Assembly (NCBI GenBank): GCA_017463105.1
Contig: JAFTPU010000002.1
Span: 1-64,000 of the forward strand
DNA from: Clostridia bacterium
Lineage (GTDB): Bacteria > Bacillota > Clostridia > Christensenellales > Borkfalkiaceae
DNA length: 64,000 nucleotides
Direction of reading: 5' to 3'
The notes beneath the pieces are model-generated. The model searched no databases and had not been told where the DNA came from. It saw nothing but the letters and a program-made list of their open reading frames with translations. The stretch's first letter is position 1. Each line of letters starts with the position of its first letter. Position numbers and translations under genes: made by a program. Below are positions 15,721 through 23,994 of this stretch, piece by piece.

Positions 15721-15757
15721 CCGCCCTTTGCTAAAAGCAAGGGGCGGGCTTTTTTAC
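15721..15757 (+). terminator. Terminator of ugpC
   Basis: CCGCCCTTTGC pairs with GCAAGGGGCGG (one G-T) around TAAAA, followed by T6. Three copies of the motif GGGCGTTTT, irregularly spaced, follow at 15762-15803. Confidence 0.85.
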
Positions 15758-15806
15758 GTGTGGGCGTTTTTACGTATGGGCGTTTTTGTGGGCGGGCGTT
15801 TTGGCG

Positions 15807-18110
15807 TTACGCCACGCTTTTGAATAAGCGTACCGCGACCGCCGTCATATCGTCCTTGGCTACGCCGCCGTACGATTGCAACGCGCACTCCAATAAAAGA
15901 TCGGTGAGCTGTTGCGGGTTTTGGCACGGCATGTTTTTCAATGCGTCGTACAGATCGGTGGTCGAGCCGAACGCGCCCGTGATCCCGTCGCTCAAAAACA
16001 GCAGGGTGTCGTTTTCCTGTAGATCGTACGAGGCGGAATCGGGACGGAGGGAATCGAGGATCCCGAGGGGGAGCGAGCCGCCCTCCAGCACCTTCACCGT
16101 GTTGCCCGAGAGAATAAAACCGACGGGCGAGCCGATTTTGACGATATCCGTTCTGCCGTCGTCGAGATTCACCACGGCGACGTCTACGCACGCAAACGTC
16201 TCCTCTTTGCTGAACGTGAGTAATTTATTGATCGTGGAAAGCACGGTGTCGGGCGGCATTTTCGCGCGGTAAAAGCTCTCGAGAAGGGAAATGGTGCTTT
16301 CGGAAATACGGCGGGCGTATTCTCCGCTCCCCATGCCGTCGGAAAGCGCAACCATAAACCGCCGTTCGTCGATCTTGATAACGGAGTGCGTATCCCCGCT
16401 CGCCGATTCGCCCGCTTTACGGGCGGAGGACACGCCGAACGCCGCGTCGAAGCTCGGGCGTTTGCGTAAAATACAGCAGAATTTATCATTGGAAAGAGTG
16501 AGACGTTCGGAAATGATCATCGGGGCGCCGAACAGGTGAGAAGCCACCGCGGCGATCTTTTTTACGTCCGACTTTCCGAACGTGATCAGCGAAAGGGTGG
16601 GGTTGCTTTCTTCGCCGTAGACGAGTACCTCCGAGCAGACCACGCCCGCGCCGAGCAAAGCAACGTTGAGGGCGCGTTCTTTTTCCGTGTAGATATGCAG
16701 AGGCTCGCTTTGCTCGAGGGCGAGATTGCGCAGGATCTCGCTTACGCCCTGCGCTTGTCCCGCAAGGAGCGCTCTGCCCGACGCGGCGTTTTCCGTTTCC
16801 AGCATATATTTTTTATATTCCCCGATACGGCGGTTGACGGCGTAGAGTACGTTGCTTTGGTTTATGCACATATCCGCGAGCCGTTTGGGGACGTCGATCA
16901 GGCTGGTCTTGCCCTTTAAACACCCGACTCCGACCAGCTTGTCCAGCTCGAGCGTGAGGTCTTTACGCATACATACGCGGTATTGCGGACAGGTCTTGCA
17001 CGCCTCTTCGACCACACAGCCGCGAATGTATTCCTTTGCGCCCTCCTCCGCTTCGTTCGTGCCCAGCGCGGAAAAGGTCGTTTCGATCTCGCGGAACACC
17101 GCGGAGATCTCGTAGAGCTGTTTGCCGATTGCGGCGCGGTTACGGTTGATTGCCACGCGGGAAAGGTGTTTTTCGCGATAGAATACGAGACGGTTTTCCA
17201 TTTCGCGGAGCAGGGGCGCGGGAAGCAGGATAAAAAGCAAGGCGGGCAGTACGGCGGATAAGATCGATTGTACGAGCCGCGAGCTTTCGAAAGCGTAGAG
17301 TCCGTCGGCGTAGCCGTAGGCAAAGAACACGGCAAGCAGTCCGCAGGCGGCGGCGAGCCGACCCGATTTCATAAACAGGGAGACGGCGACGCCGTAGACG
17401 AAGAAACGCTCGGGAGAAACGCCCGCCACGAGCGCGGGCGGGAGGGAAAGCGCGAACGCGCAGACGATCGCGGAGGCGTCCTTGGTGATACAGGAAAACG
17501 CGAGAAGAATGAAAAACGCGATACCCATGTACGCGTTCACGCTCAAAAATTTGCACACGCCCACGCCGACGAGCACGAAAAAGAGTACGCAAAAGACGAT
17601 CTCTTCACCTTTCAGACGGCATTTGAGGAATTTTTTCAACATGGCTTTGAGCGCGACGGTGAAAACGGCGGAAAGCAGGAACACAAACGCGGCGACGAGT
17701 ATTTTTTGCGGGATCGCGCCGAAGCCTTGCAGGAAAGAGAAGGGTAGCGTGTACGCGTCGAACGGGGAAAACGCCACGAACGCGCCGAGGGATAAGGAGA
17801 GGGCAAACAGGGGCAGAAAGCCTATGCGCGCGTGCGATCGGCGCAACTTTTCGTGCAGTGGGAAAGCGATCGCGAAGAAAAGCGATTGCGCGGCGGCGAT
17901 GAGAATGGGGATACCCTGCCAACGGATAAGATTGACGAGAAAGAAAGAAAAAGCGGCGGCAAACGGGGAAAGTCCCGCAAGCGGCATGGCGTAAACGAGC
18001 GCGAGCGCGAGCGGCTCGCAGTTGTCGCCCACGTACTGTAAGAAAAGCATAGCGAGAGCGAAAAGGATATGTAAGCCCACGCGGGTATAGTTGACGGTTT
18101 TATAAGTCAT
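15807..18110 (-). CDS. spoIIE: Stage II sporulation protein E, PP2C phosphatase
   Basis: The protein has 767 residues. About ten membrane spans occupy residues 10-310. A cytosolic linker contains a cysteine cluster, CVVEEACKTCPQYRVCM. The C-terminal PP2C domain has VALSDGMGSGEYARRIS, ACVDVAVVNLDDG and LLFLSDGITGAFG, which hold the metal-binding aspartates. SpoIIE dephosphorylates SpoIIAA at the polar septum and so frees sigma-F in the forespore. The ATG at 18110 follows GGAGGACG; the frame is open 34 codons further upstream but has no site there. A TATAAT at 18142-18147 (minus strand) is the likely -10. Length is close to the ~800 residues of the family. Confidence 0.94.
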   Translation of the reverse strand: MTYKTVNYTRVGLHILFALAMLFLQYVGDNCEPLALALVYAMPLAGLSPFAAAFSFFLVNLIRWQGIPILIAAAQSLFFAIAFPLHEKLRRSHARIGFLPLFALSLSLGAFVAFSPFDAYTLPFSFLQGFGAIPQKILVAAFVFLLSAVFTVALKAMLKKFLKCRLKGEEIVFCVLFFVLVGVGVCKFLSVNAYMGIAFFILLAFSCITKDASAIVCAFALSLPPALVAGVSPERFFVYGVAVSLFMKSGRLAAACGLLAVFFAYGYADGLYAFESSRLVQSILSAVLPALLFILLPAPLLREMENRLVFYREKHLSRVAINRNRAAIGKQLYEISAVFREIETTFSALGTNEAEEGAKEYIRGCVVEEACKTCPQYRVCMRKDLTLELDKLVGVGCLKGKTSLIDVPKRLADMCINQSNVLYAVNRRIGEYKKYMLETENAASGRALLAGQAQGVSEILRNLALEQSEPLHIYTEKERALNVALLGAGVVCSEVLVYGEESNPTLSLITFGKSDVKKIAAVASHLFGAPMIISERLTLSNDKFCCILRKRPSFDAAFGVSSARKAGESASGDTHSVIKIDERRFMVALSDGMGSGEYARRISESTISLLESFYRAKMPPDTVLSTINKLLTFSKEETFACVDVAVVNLDDGRTDIVKIGSPVGFILSGNTVKVLEGGSLPLGILDSLRPDSASYDLQENDTLLFLSDGITGAFGSTTDLYDALKNMPCQNPQQLTDLLLECALQSYGGVAKDDMTAVAVRLFKSVA

Positions 18111-18152
18111 AAACGTCCTCCGAAAATTTTCGTATGCGCTCATTATACAATA

Positions 18153-18198
18153 AAAAACCCCGCCGAATTTGTCCTTTTTTAAGGAAACGGCGGGGATT
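18153..18198 (-). terminator. Terminator between mazF and spoIIE
   Basis: AATCCCCGCCG pairs with CGGCGGGGTT on the minus strand around an internal TCC-TTAAGG segment, followed by T's. It separates the toxin transcript from spoIIE. Confidence 0.8.
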
Positions 18199-18216
18199 AT
18201 ATCGACTTGCATGGCG

Positions 18217-18567
18217 TCAATGATTGACGGGGAAGCCCAGACTGATCAGAATGGCGCGGTTGACGCGCAGCATCGTGGCGGGCGGAAGCTCGCCGATACG
18301 TTCCTTTAAACGGCGTTTGTCGAGGGTACGGATCTGTTCGAGCAGAATCACGCTCTCTTTCGCCAGACCGAAAGAGGGCGGTAATTCGATGTGCGTAGGG
18401 AGCTTCGCTTTATTGATCTTGCTCGTGACGGCGGCGGCGATGATGGTGGGGGAATACTTGTTCCCGACGTCGTTCTGTACGACGAGTACGGGGCGGATAC
18501 CGCCCTGTTCGCTCCCCACGACGGGGGAAAGATCCGCATAATACAGTTCACCGCGTTTCACGTTCAT
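18217..18567 (-). CDS. mazF: MazF/EndoA-type endoribonuclease, chromosomal copy
   Basis: The protein has 116 residues. It begins [32 protein letters not shown], continues [24 protein letters not shown] and has [20 protein letters not shown], the standard MazF/EndoA blocks with the active-site Arg and Thr. The family cleaves mRNA at short U-rich motifs and is held inactive by a MazE/EndoAI antitoxin. No antitoxin gene is adjacent on either side. The ATG at 18567 follows GAGGT; an in-frame ATG at 18597 has no site. It is more similar to Bacillus EndoA than the element copy at 728 appears to be. Confidence 0.93.
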   Translation of the reverse strand: MNVKRGELYYADLSPVVGSEQGGIRPVLVVQNDVGNKYSPTIIAAAVTSKINKAKLPTHIELPPSFGLAKESVILLEQIRTLDKRRLKERIGELPPATMLRVNRAILISLGFPVNH

Positions 18568-18695
18568 AACAAATACCTCTTTTGAAAAACCGAACACTCC
18601 CTTACCGTATTATATGTAAGGTAAGCGATTTTTCGTTACCGATTGATTTACGGATTGAGTATTTCCAAAACGCGTCGGAATTATACCGTCGAAGC

Positions 18696-18730
18696 AAAAA
18701 AAACGCCGTTCCCCGACCGAGGAACGGCAG
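18696..18730 (-). terminator. Terminator of pgi
   Basis: On the minus strand GCCGTTCC pairs with GGAACGGC around an 8-nt loop, followed by T8. Confidence 0.85.
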
Positions 18731-18745
18731 CCATAATTTCGCTTG

Positions 18746-20179
18746 TCAAATAATGCAATTTCCGTCTTTTGCGGGAAGGGAATCGAGCTCCTTCTTCTTT
18801 TCCGCATAGCCCGATTTGCCGAGCAGGGCGAAGGTCGCTTTTTTGCCTTCCTCTACGCCCGGTTGATTGAACGTGTTTATGTTCAACATCGCGCCCGCGT
18901 ACGCCGTCTGCAATTCGAACAGGAACAGAAGCTGACCCAGCGTGAATGCGTTGAGTTCGGGGATCCAAAGCGTATAGTTCATTCTGCCCGCTTTCGTCAG
19001 CGCGTAAGCCGTCGCCGCATTCTCCGCCTGAATGAGTTCCTCCATCGTATGACCGCCGAGGAACGCCACGTCGGGGATATTTTCGCAACCGTGGGGAATG
19101 GGCATTTCGCAACCGTACTTTTTAAGGGAAAGGAAGGTGACTACCTTGTCGTAAGGACCTTCGGTATAGAGCTGGACCTGCGAATGTTGGTCGGTAACGC
19201 CGAGCGATTTGACGGGGGTCTGTCCCACGTTGCAGGACTTGCCGTCGAGGGTGACGTTTTTGCCGAGGGATTCCGCCCAAAGCTGGCAATACCAATCCGC
19301 GATATATTTGAGGTTATCCGAATAAGGCATCATAACGCCCACGTTCTTGCCCTGTTCCATCGCCGCGATCTGCAACACCGCGCACATAAGGGCGGGGTTT
19401 TTACGCATAACGGGGGTACGGCAAAGATAATCCATATACGCCGCGCCCGCAAGCAGACCTTTGATATCGATACCGAGCACCGCCGCGGGGAGAAGTCCCA
19501 CGGGGCAAAGCTGGGAGAAACGTCCGCCGACGCCGTCGGGAAGCACGTAGCTCTTGATCCCGCCCACTTCGTCGGAGATCTTTTTCAGATTGCCTTTGTT
19601 TGCGTCCGTCGTGAAGATCACGTTTTTCTTTACGTCCACGCCCGCTTTGGTGAGCAGGTCGAGAACGATCAGATACTGCGCCATCGTTTCGCTGGTCGCG
19701 CCCGATTTGGAGATGACGTTGAAGCAGGTTTTTTCCGGCTCGATCACGTCGAGAAGGTCGCGCATTCTCACGGGGTCTACGTTGTCCTCCACGTAGAATT
19801 TGGGACCCTTTCTCTTGGAACGGGGAAGGTCGTTATAGTGCAAATGGCACAGCGCGTTGAACGCCATGATGGGACCGAGCGCGCTTCCGCCGATACCGAG
19901 CACCACGAAGTATTGGAAGTTCTTGCGGATCTCTTTCGAGGTACGAACGATATCCGCAACGATCTCGTCCTGATTGTAGGGAAGCTCCGTCCAACCCATA
20001 TAGAGTTCGTCTTTGCCTCTGTTTTCCTTTACGTAACGGAACGCTTCGTTCGCTTTCGAGGCGTAGGCGTTGAGGTCTTTCGCGGAAAAGCCCTTGTCGC
20101 CGAGGAATTTGTCCGTCATGTTGTTGTAATCCAAGGTTACGCGCATGGAATTGCGCCAATCTCTGGTTTTGTAGCCCAT
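18746..20179 (-). CDS. pgi: Glucose-6-phosphate isomerase
   Basis: The protein has 477 residues. It interconverts glucose-6-phosphate and fructose-6-phosphate in glycolysis. PGI marks are VVLGIGGSALGP, the phosphate-binding SKSGATSETMAQ region, GVGGRFSQLCPVGLLPAAV with the catalytic loop, and a Gln/His/Lys-rich GVTDQHSQVQLYTEGP near the end. The length fits the shorter bacterial/archaeal PGI group. AAGGAG precedes the ATG, with a clear promoter upstream. It is transcribed singly. Confidence 0.95.
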   Translation of the reverse strand: MGYKTRDWRNSMRVTLDYNNMTDKFLGDKGFSAKDLNAYASKANEAFRYVKENRGKDELYMGWTELPYNQDEIVADIVRTSKEIRKNFQYFVVLGIGGSALGPIMAFNALCHLHYNDLPRSKRKGPKFYVEDNVDPVRMRDLLDVIEPEKTCFNVISKSGATSETMAQYLIVLDLLTKAGVDVKKNVIFTTDANKGNLKKISDEVGGIKSYVLPDGVGGRFSQLCPVGLLPAAVLGIDIKGLLAGAAYMDYLCRTPVMRKNPALMCAVLQIAAMEQGKNVGVMMPYSDNLKYIADWYCQLWAESLGKNVTLDGKSCNVGQTPVKSLGVTDQHSQVQLYTEGPYDKVVTFLSLKKYGCEMPIPHGCENIPDVAFLGGHTMEELIQAENAATAYALTKAGRMNYTLWIPELNAFTLGQLLFLFELQTAYAGAMLNINTFNQPGVEEGKKATFALLGKSGYAEKKKELDSLPAKDGNCII

Positions 20180-20213
20180 AAAAATCTCCTTACTGTTTTT
20201 AATTCACGTAACC

Positions 20214-20242
20214 ATTTTACTCCGAAACGGACGAGTTGTCAA
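20214..20242 (-). promoter_or_regulatory. Sigma-A promoter of pgi
   Basis: On the minus strand TTGACA (20237-20242), 17 nt, TAAAAT (20214-20219). Confidence 0.8.
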
Positions 20243-20288
20243 GGAGACGGAGCGGGAAAAGGCAAAAAAGGTTTGTAAAAATTTCCTT

Positions 20289-21866
20289 TTATTTTTTTCG
20301 CGCGCCGTTTTTTCGCTTCCCGAAAAGGGATTTTACGGGCAGAACGCCGAGCAATATCCAAGTTGCGAGGGTGAGCAGGGCGAGCACGACCGCCGCGAAT
20401 ACGGCGGAGAGGAATTGCCCGAATATCCGTTTGAACAGGGCGGCGAAAAGACTGCCGACGAGGGCGAGCGGGAGTATGGCAAGCGTAGCCCGCAAAAGGG
20501 GACGAACGCTACCCTGCCCCCGTCCTTTCCACATCGATTTATAAAGTTCGGGACATTTTTTGCCGAGCAAGACGAGGTTCAAAACGGCGGTCACGGCGTA
20601 GCTTGCGCCAAGTCCCCATACGTAGGCGTACGCACCGCAGACGGAGGGGAGAATAAGTATGCATACGAGCAATACCGCCGCGCCGACGAAATAATAAATA
20701 AAGGTCTGTTTTTCGAAGCCCATCGAATTGAGCATGCCCGTCGAGATCATGGTAAGGCTCATCGGAAGCAGGATAATACAGCCTTTCGTGATGAAGTCGC
20801 CGACGAGCGGTTGGGAAAATGCGAGGTTTCCCAGATCGCCGCCGAGCGAGTAAAAGAAGGGGATAAGAAATACGGAGATAAGTACGGTGACGGAGAGTCC
20901 GCGTGCGAGATTCTGATACAGGCGTTTGGTATTTTTGCGGTAGAAATCCTCGGAAAGCTCGGGGACGAGCACGAGGGAAAGGGAACCGATGATCGTCGAG
21001 GGGATAAAGAGCACGGGCATCGCCATGCCGGACACGATACCGAAAAGGGAAAGGGCTTCGGCGTCCGTTGCGCCCGCGCGGACGAGCATGGCGGGCAGGA
21101 GTACCGCAACGGCGGAATTGACGAGCGAGCCGCTCGCACGGACGGAGGTAATGGGCAATGCCGCGCGGAAAAGCGGCTTGAGTTGCTTTTCGGGCTTTGC
21201 GAGCTTGCCGCCGAAGAGGAAGAAGCAGACGGAGGAGGCGGTGAAGGAAAACAGATAGGAGATGACGACCGCCCACGAGGCGCGGTTTGCGCCGTCCACG
21301 ACGGAGGAAACGTTTTGCAGCAGCAGAACGCCCGCGATGACCATGACCGCTTCCTCGGCGAGCTCGAGAACGGAGGGGGCGAGGAACTGTTTGTTGCCCC
21401 AAAAGCTGCCGCGAACGACGGCGTACAGCGAGGAAAAGACGAGCCCGATCAGAAGGATACGGAACGCGGATACGCCCCGTTCGTCGGAGAAAAGGAAAGA
21501 AACGGTTTGCGGAAACAGACCGAGGACAAGGGCGACGGGGAGGGTGAGAAGCAGACAAAGGCAGACGCCCGCGCCGACGGCGGAGCGTTCGCCGAGGGGG
21601 TCGTTTTCCGCTTTGCTTTTGGAAATAAGGCGGGAGACGGTGATGGGAATACCGCCCGTGCCGATCGTAAGAAAAACGGAAAAAAGGGAAAGCGCGACCT
21701 GATACAAACCGAGCCCTTCCGCGCCGATCAGGCGGGAGAGTACGATACGGTAGAGAAAGCCGAGCGCGCGTTCGGCAATCGAAAGTATCGTAACGACGGA
21801 GGCGGTGGCGAGCACGGTGGTGCGGACGGTCTTATGCGGGGAAGGAGAGGAAGTTATCGTTTTCAT
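20289..21866 (-). CDS. spoVB: SpoVB/MurJ-like polysaccharide flippase
   Basis: The protein has 525 residues, with about 14 membrane spans and the MATE-like MOP superfamily pattern of SpoVB/YkvU. It has TILSIAERALGFLYRIVLSRLIGAEGLGLYQ at the start, IGTGGIPITVSRLIS, and GAYAYVWGLGASYAVTAVLNLVLL near the end. SpoVB is thought to move lipid-linked peptidoglycan precursors for spore cortex; MurJ-type relatives act in vegetative cells. The region upstream has CGTACAAT six bases before the ATG and TCATAAT further up, resembling a sigma-E promoter, which would also make the mRNA leaderless. Assignment to SpoVB rather than another MOP member is moderate. Confidence 0.8.
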   Translation of the reverse strand: MKTITSSPSPHKTVRTTVLATASVVTILSIAERALGFLYRIVLSRLIGAEGLGLYQVALSLFSVFLTIGTGGIPITVSRLISKSKAENDPLGERSAVGAGVCLCLLLTLPVALVLGLFPQTVSFLFSDERGVSAFRILLIGLVFSSLYAVVRGSFWGNKQFLAPSVLELAEEAVMVIAGVLLLQNVSSVVDGANRASWAVVISYLFSFTASSVCFFLFGGKLAKPEKQLKPLFRAALPITSVRASGSLVNSAVAVLLPAMLVRAGATDAEALSLFGIVSGMAMPVLFIPSTIIGSLSLVLVPELSEDFYRKNTKRLYQNLARGLSVTVLISVFLIPFFYSLGGDLGNLAFSQPLVGDFITKGCIILLPMSLTMISTGMLNSMGFEKQTFIYYFVGAAVLLVCILILPSVCGAYAYVWGLGASYAVTAVLNLVLLGKKCPELYKSMWKGRGQGSVRPLLRATLAILPLALVGSLFAALFKRIFGQFLSAVFAAVVLALLTLATWILLGVLPVKSLFGKRKNGARKK

Positions 21867-21926
21867 AGTATTATTGTACGAGCCCTCGGGCGGAAATTAT
21901 GACAATATAAAAATACGGGGGAAAGC

Positions 21927-21953
21927 ATATTCGATTTTCCGCTTGCATATATT
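21927..21953 (+). promoter_or_regulatory. Sigma-E-like promoter of the LysM gene
   Basis: ATATT at 21927-21931, a 14-nt spacer and CATATATT at 21946-21953 resemble the mother-cell sigma-E consensus (ATATT, 14 nt, CATACAAT). No TTGACA-like -35 is present. The ATG is five bases after the -10. Confidence 0.45.
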
Positions 21954-21958
21954 GCTGT

Positions 21959-22240
21959 ATGTTAAAGCTCGAAGTTCGTAATTATTATAAAGTGAAGCGG
22001 GGACAAAGTCTGCGCGAGATCGCTTCGGCGTTCTGCGTTGCCGAACGTCTCCTTATCCTCGAAAACGGATTGACGGAGGAGGTACGCGAAGGACAGCTTC
22101 TGCGTATCCCCGCCGAGCGCGGGAACGCATACGTTGCGCAATGCGGGCAGGATAAAGCGCTTCTTTGCGGAAGCGGGGAAAATTTCCGCAGGAAAAACGG
22201 AACGGATACGCTTTATCCCGGTATGCGCGTGATCTTGTAA
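21959..22240 (+). CDS. Small LysM-domain protein, possibly a spore-layer protein
   Basis: The protein has 93 residues. The first half is a LysM motif: YYKVKRGQSLREIASAFCVAERLLILENGL, then VREGQLLRIP. The second half repeats the ending less well (GTDTLYPGMRVIL), perhaps a decayed second LysM. LysM binds peptidoglycan or chitin-like glycans. There is no signal peptide and no ribosome-binding site; the ATG sits at the predicted transcription start. A sigma-E-like promoter and a sporulation-type flippase next door suggest a coat or cortex-associated role like SafA, but that is inference. Confidence 0.7.
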   Translation: MLKLEVRNYYKVKRGQSLREIASAFCVAERLLILENGLTEEVREGQLLRIPAERGNAYVAQCGQDKALLCGSGENFRRKNGTDTLYPGMRVIL

Positions 22241-22444
22241 AAGGCTGTCACATTCCGCCCGAGACGGCGCATACGATATAATAAGTAACGATTATGCGAA
22301 AGACCGAAAATCGCGGCGAGGGTGATCGCGCGAAGGGCGAAAGTGACGGGAGACGGGCGGCGGGTGACGCCGCCGAACGCTTCCCGCGCCCGACAAACGG
22401 GCGTACGCCGCGAGCTCGGAGATATTCGTAACAGGAGGTATACC

Positions 22445-23101
22445 ATGTCCTTTTTTTCCAATTTTCAATCGGATAAATGTCCCGGCACGATCACGGGAAA
22501 TCCGTTGAACGGTCTGACGGAAAAAGTCTGTATTCAGGCGGAAAAAATTTTCGACGCGGGCATCAAACAAACGCAGATCGAAAACTATTCGCTTACGCTT
22601 ACCGATCTTTCTCCCAAATGTCCTACATATCCTTTGACCTTTATCAGCGCGCGCTCGATTTCCTCCGACGCGACCGTGACCAATCTCAATATCGAACGTC
22701 AGGCGGATAAGCATTGCGCTCGCGTGCAGGCGACCGTTTGCGTTCCACTCGAGGTGTTGTTCACCGACGCGGCGGGCGTGGAGGGTTGCGCCAAAGCGAC
22801 GCTGTCGCTCAACGAGGACGTTCTGTTGTCCGTGCCCGCACCGTCGATCATTCCCTTTACCGTAAAGGCGGTGGTAAGCGCGGTTGCGCCCGAGGGCGTT
22901 TTCAATTGCGAGACGAAAGGATTTACCGTTTCCATGTGCGCGACGGTGATCTTGAAGATCTCGATGCCCGTCGAGCTCCTCGTGCCCTCGTACGGCTATT
23001 GCGTGATCCCGCCCGCACAGGATTATTCGCAGGAGATCTGCGCGGGCTTCTTCGAGCTGCCGCTGTATCCGCAGACGAAGAGCTGTAAATGCAAGGGATA
23101 A
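22445..23101 (+). CDS. Cysteine-containing hypothetical protein, possibly spore-associated
   Basis: The protein has 218 residues. It is not assigned to a family. The start at 22445 follows AGGAGGTAT; the frame is open for 40 more codons upstream, but that part is composed of a GC-rich hairpin region. The protein has ten scattered cysteines, a beta-rich alternating pattern (e.g. ARVQATVCVPLEVLFTDAAG) and ends KSCKCKG. No signal peptide or membrane span is visible. CATACGATA at 22270-22278 resembles a sigma-E or sigma-K -10 box. A spore-coat role would fit the neighbouring LysM gene but is unproven. Confidence 0.65.
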   Translation: MSFFSNFQSDKCPGTITGNPLNGLTEKVCIQAEKIFDAGIKQTQIENYSLTLTDLSPKCPTYPLTFISARSISSDATVTNLNIERQADKHCARVQATVCVPLEVLFTDAAGVEGCAKATLSLNEDVLLSVPAPSIIPFTVKAVVSAVAPEGVFNCETKGFTVSMCATVILKISMPVELLVPSYGYCVIPPAQDYSQEICAGFFELPLYPQTKSCKCKG

Positions 23102-23121
23102 ACGGTGAAGTGAAAACGGAT

Positions 23122-23154
23122 AAAGGCAGTCTGATTTTTTCGGACTGCTTTTGT
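23122..23154 (+). terminator. Terminator after the hypothetical gene
   Basis: GCAGTC pairs with GACTGC around an AT-rich loop, followed by TTTTGTCTTTTT. Confidence 0.7.
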
Positions 23155-23174
23155 CTTTTTCATTCCTTAAAATC

Positions 23175-23203
23175 TTGCTTTTTTTATAAAAAACTGCTAT
23201 AAT
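23175..23203 (+). promoter_or_regulatory. Promoter of the metallophosphoesterase gene
   Basis: TTGCTT at 23175-23180, 17 nt, TATAAT at 23198-23203. The start codon begins seven bases later, so transcription probably starts on the ATG itself. Confidence 0.75.
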
Positions 23204-23209
23204 AAAACC

Positions 23210-23905
23210 ATGAACGTTTACGCAATCAGCGATCTGCACCTTTCCGCTACCGCGGACAAGCCGATGAACGTGTTCGGCGGGAATTGGGACGGGCATTTCG
23301 AAAAAATAAAATCCGATTGGCTTTCGCTGGTCCGCCCCGACGATATCGTACTGATCGCGGGCGACATCAGCTGGGCGATGAAGCTCGGCGACGCGGTTTT
23401 CGATCTCCGCGCCCTCGAAGGGCTGCCGGGGAAAAAGATCTTTATCCGCGGCAATCACGACTATTGGTGGAGCGGGATAGGAAAGGTACGCGCCGCCGCG
23501 CCCGACGACAGCTTCGTGTTTTTGCAGACGGACGCCGTGAAGATCGGCGGGTTCGTGATCGTGGGCTCGCGCGGGTGGGCTTGTCCGGGGAGTCCCGATT
23601 TTTCCGAGCAGGATCAAAAGCTCTATCTTCGGGAGGCGGAGCGCTTTCGGCTGGCGTTTGCGGAGGCGGACAAGCTGGCGGACGAGGGAGATAAAAAGAT
23701 CGCGATGATCCATTATCCGCCCTTTACCATGAAAAACGAGGATACCCTCTTTACCGAGCTGTTCGAGAAGAACGGCGTGCACAAAGCGGTGTTCGGGCAT
23801 ATCCACGGCGCGGCGTATTTTCCGCTCAAAACGGAAAGGAACGGGATCGAATATTATCTCACCTCCTGCGACAAGGCGGCGTTCAAGCTCGTAAAGATAT
23901 TCTGA
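23210..23905 (+). CDS. Calcineurin-like metallophosphoesterase
   Basis: The protein has 231 residues. The five metallophosphatase motifs are present: AISDLHLS (D-x-H), VLIAGDISWA (GD), IFIRGNHDYWW (GNHD), AMIHYPP (H) and VFGHIHG (GHxH). It forms a two-metal site and hydrolyses a phosphodiester or phosphomonoester; the substrate is unknown. No Shine-Dalgarno site precedes the ATG, and the promoter places the transcript start at the ATG, so the message appears leaderless. It is followed by the separately promoted pyr operon. Confidence 0.92.
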   Translation: MNVYAISDLHLSATADKPMNVFGGNWDGHFEKIKSDWLSLVRPDDIVLIAGDISWAMKLGDAVFDLRALEGLPGKKIFIRGNHDYWWSGIGKVRAAAPDDSFVFLQTDAVKIGGFVIVGSRGWACPGSPDFSEQDQKLYLREAERFRLAFAEADKLADEGDKKIAMIHYPPFTMKNEDTLFTELFEKNGVHKAVFGHIHGAAYFPLKTERNGIEYYLTSCDKAAFKLVKIF

Positions 23906-23931
23906 TTTTACGGAAAACGGCGTTCGTATTC

Positions 23932-23960
23932 TTTACAAGACCAAGAAAAAGTGCTATAAT
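23932..23960 (+). promoter_or_regulatory. Promoter of the pyr operon
   Basis: TTTACA at 23932-23937, 17 nt, TATAAT at 23955-23960. Only about 30 nt separate the start from pyrB, too short for a PyrR attenuator. Confidence 0.8.
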
Positions 23961-23994
23961 AAGTATCGAATAATAATTCTCACGGAGAAACTGT

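Noticed and set aside
15758..15806. GGGCGTTTT repeats as a regulatory array
   Set aside because: The three units are short and irregular and lie between a terminator and a convergent gene end, so chance or local slippage is sufficient.
22322..22444. Upstream extension of the Cys-containing hypothetical protein
   Set aside because: It reads through a GC-rich hairpin region; AGGAGGTAT directly precedes the ATG at 22445.
23961..23994. PyrR-binding attenuator ahead of the pyr operon
   Set aside because: The leader is only about 30 nt and contains no anti-antiterminator structure.
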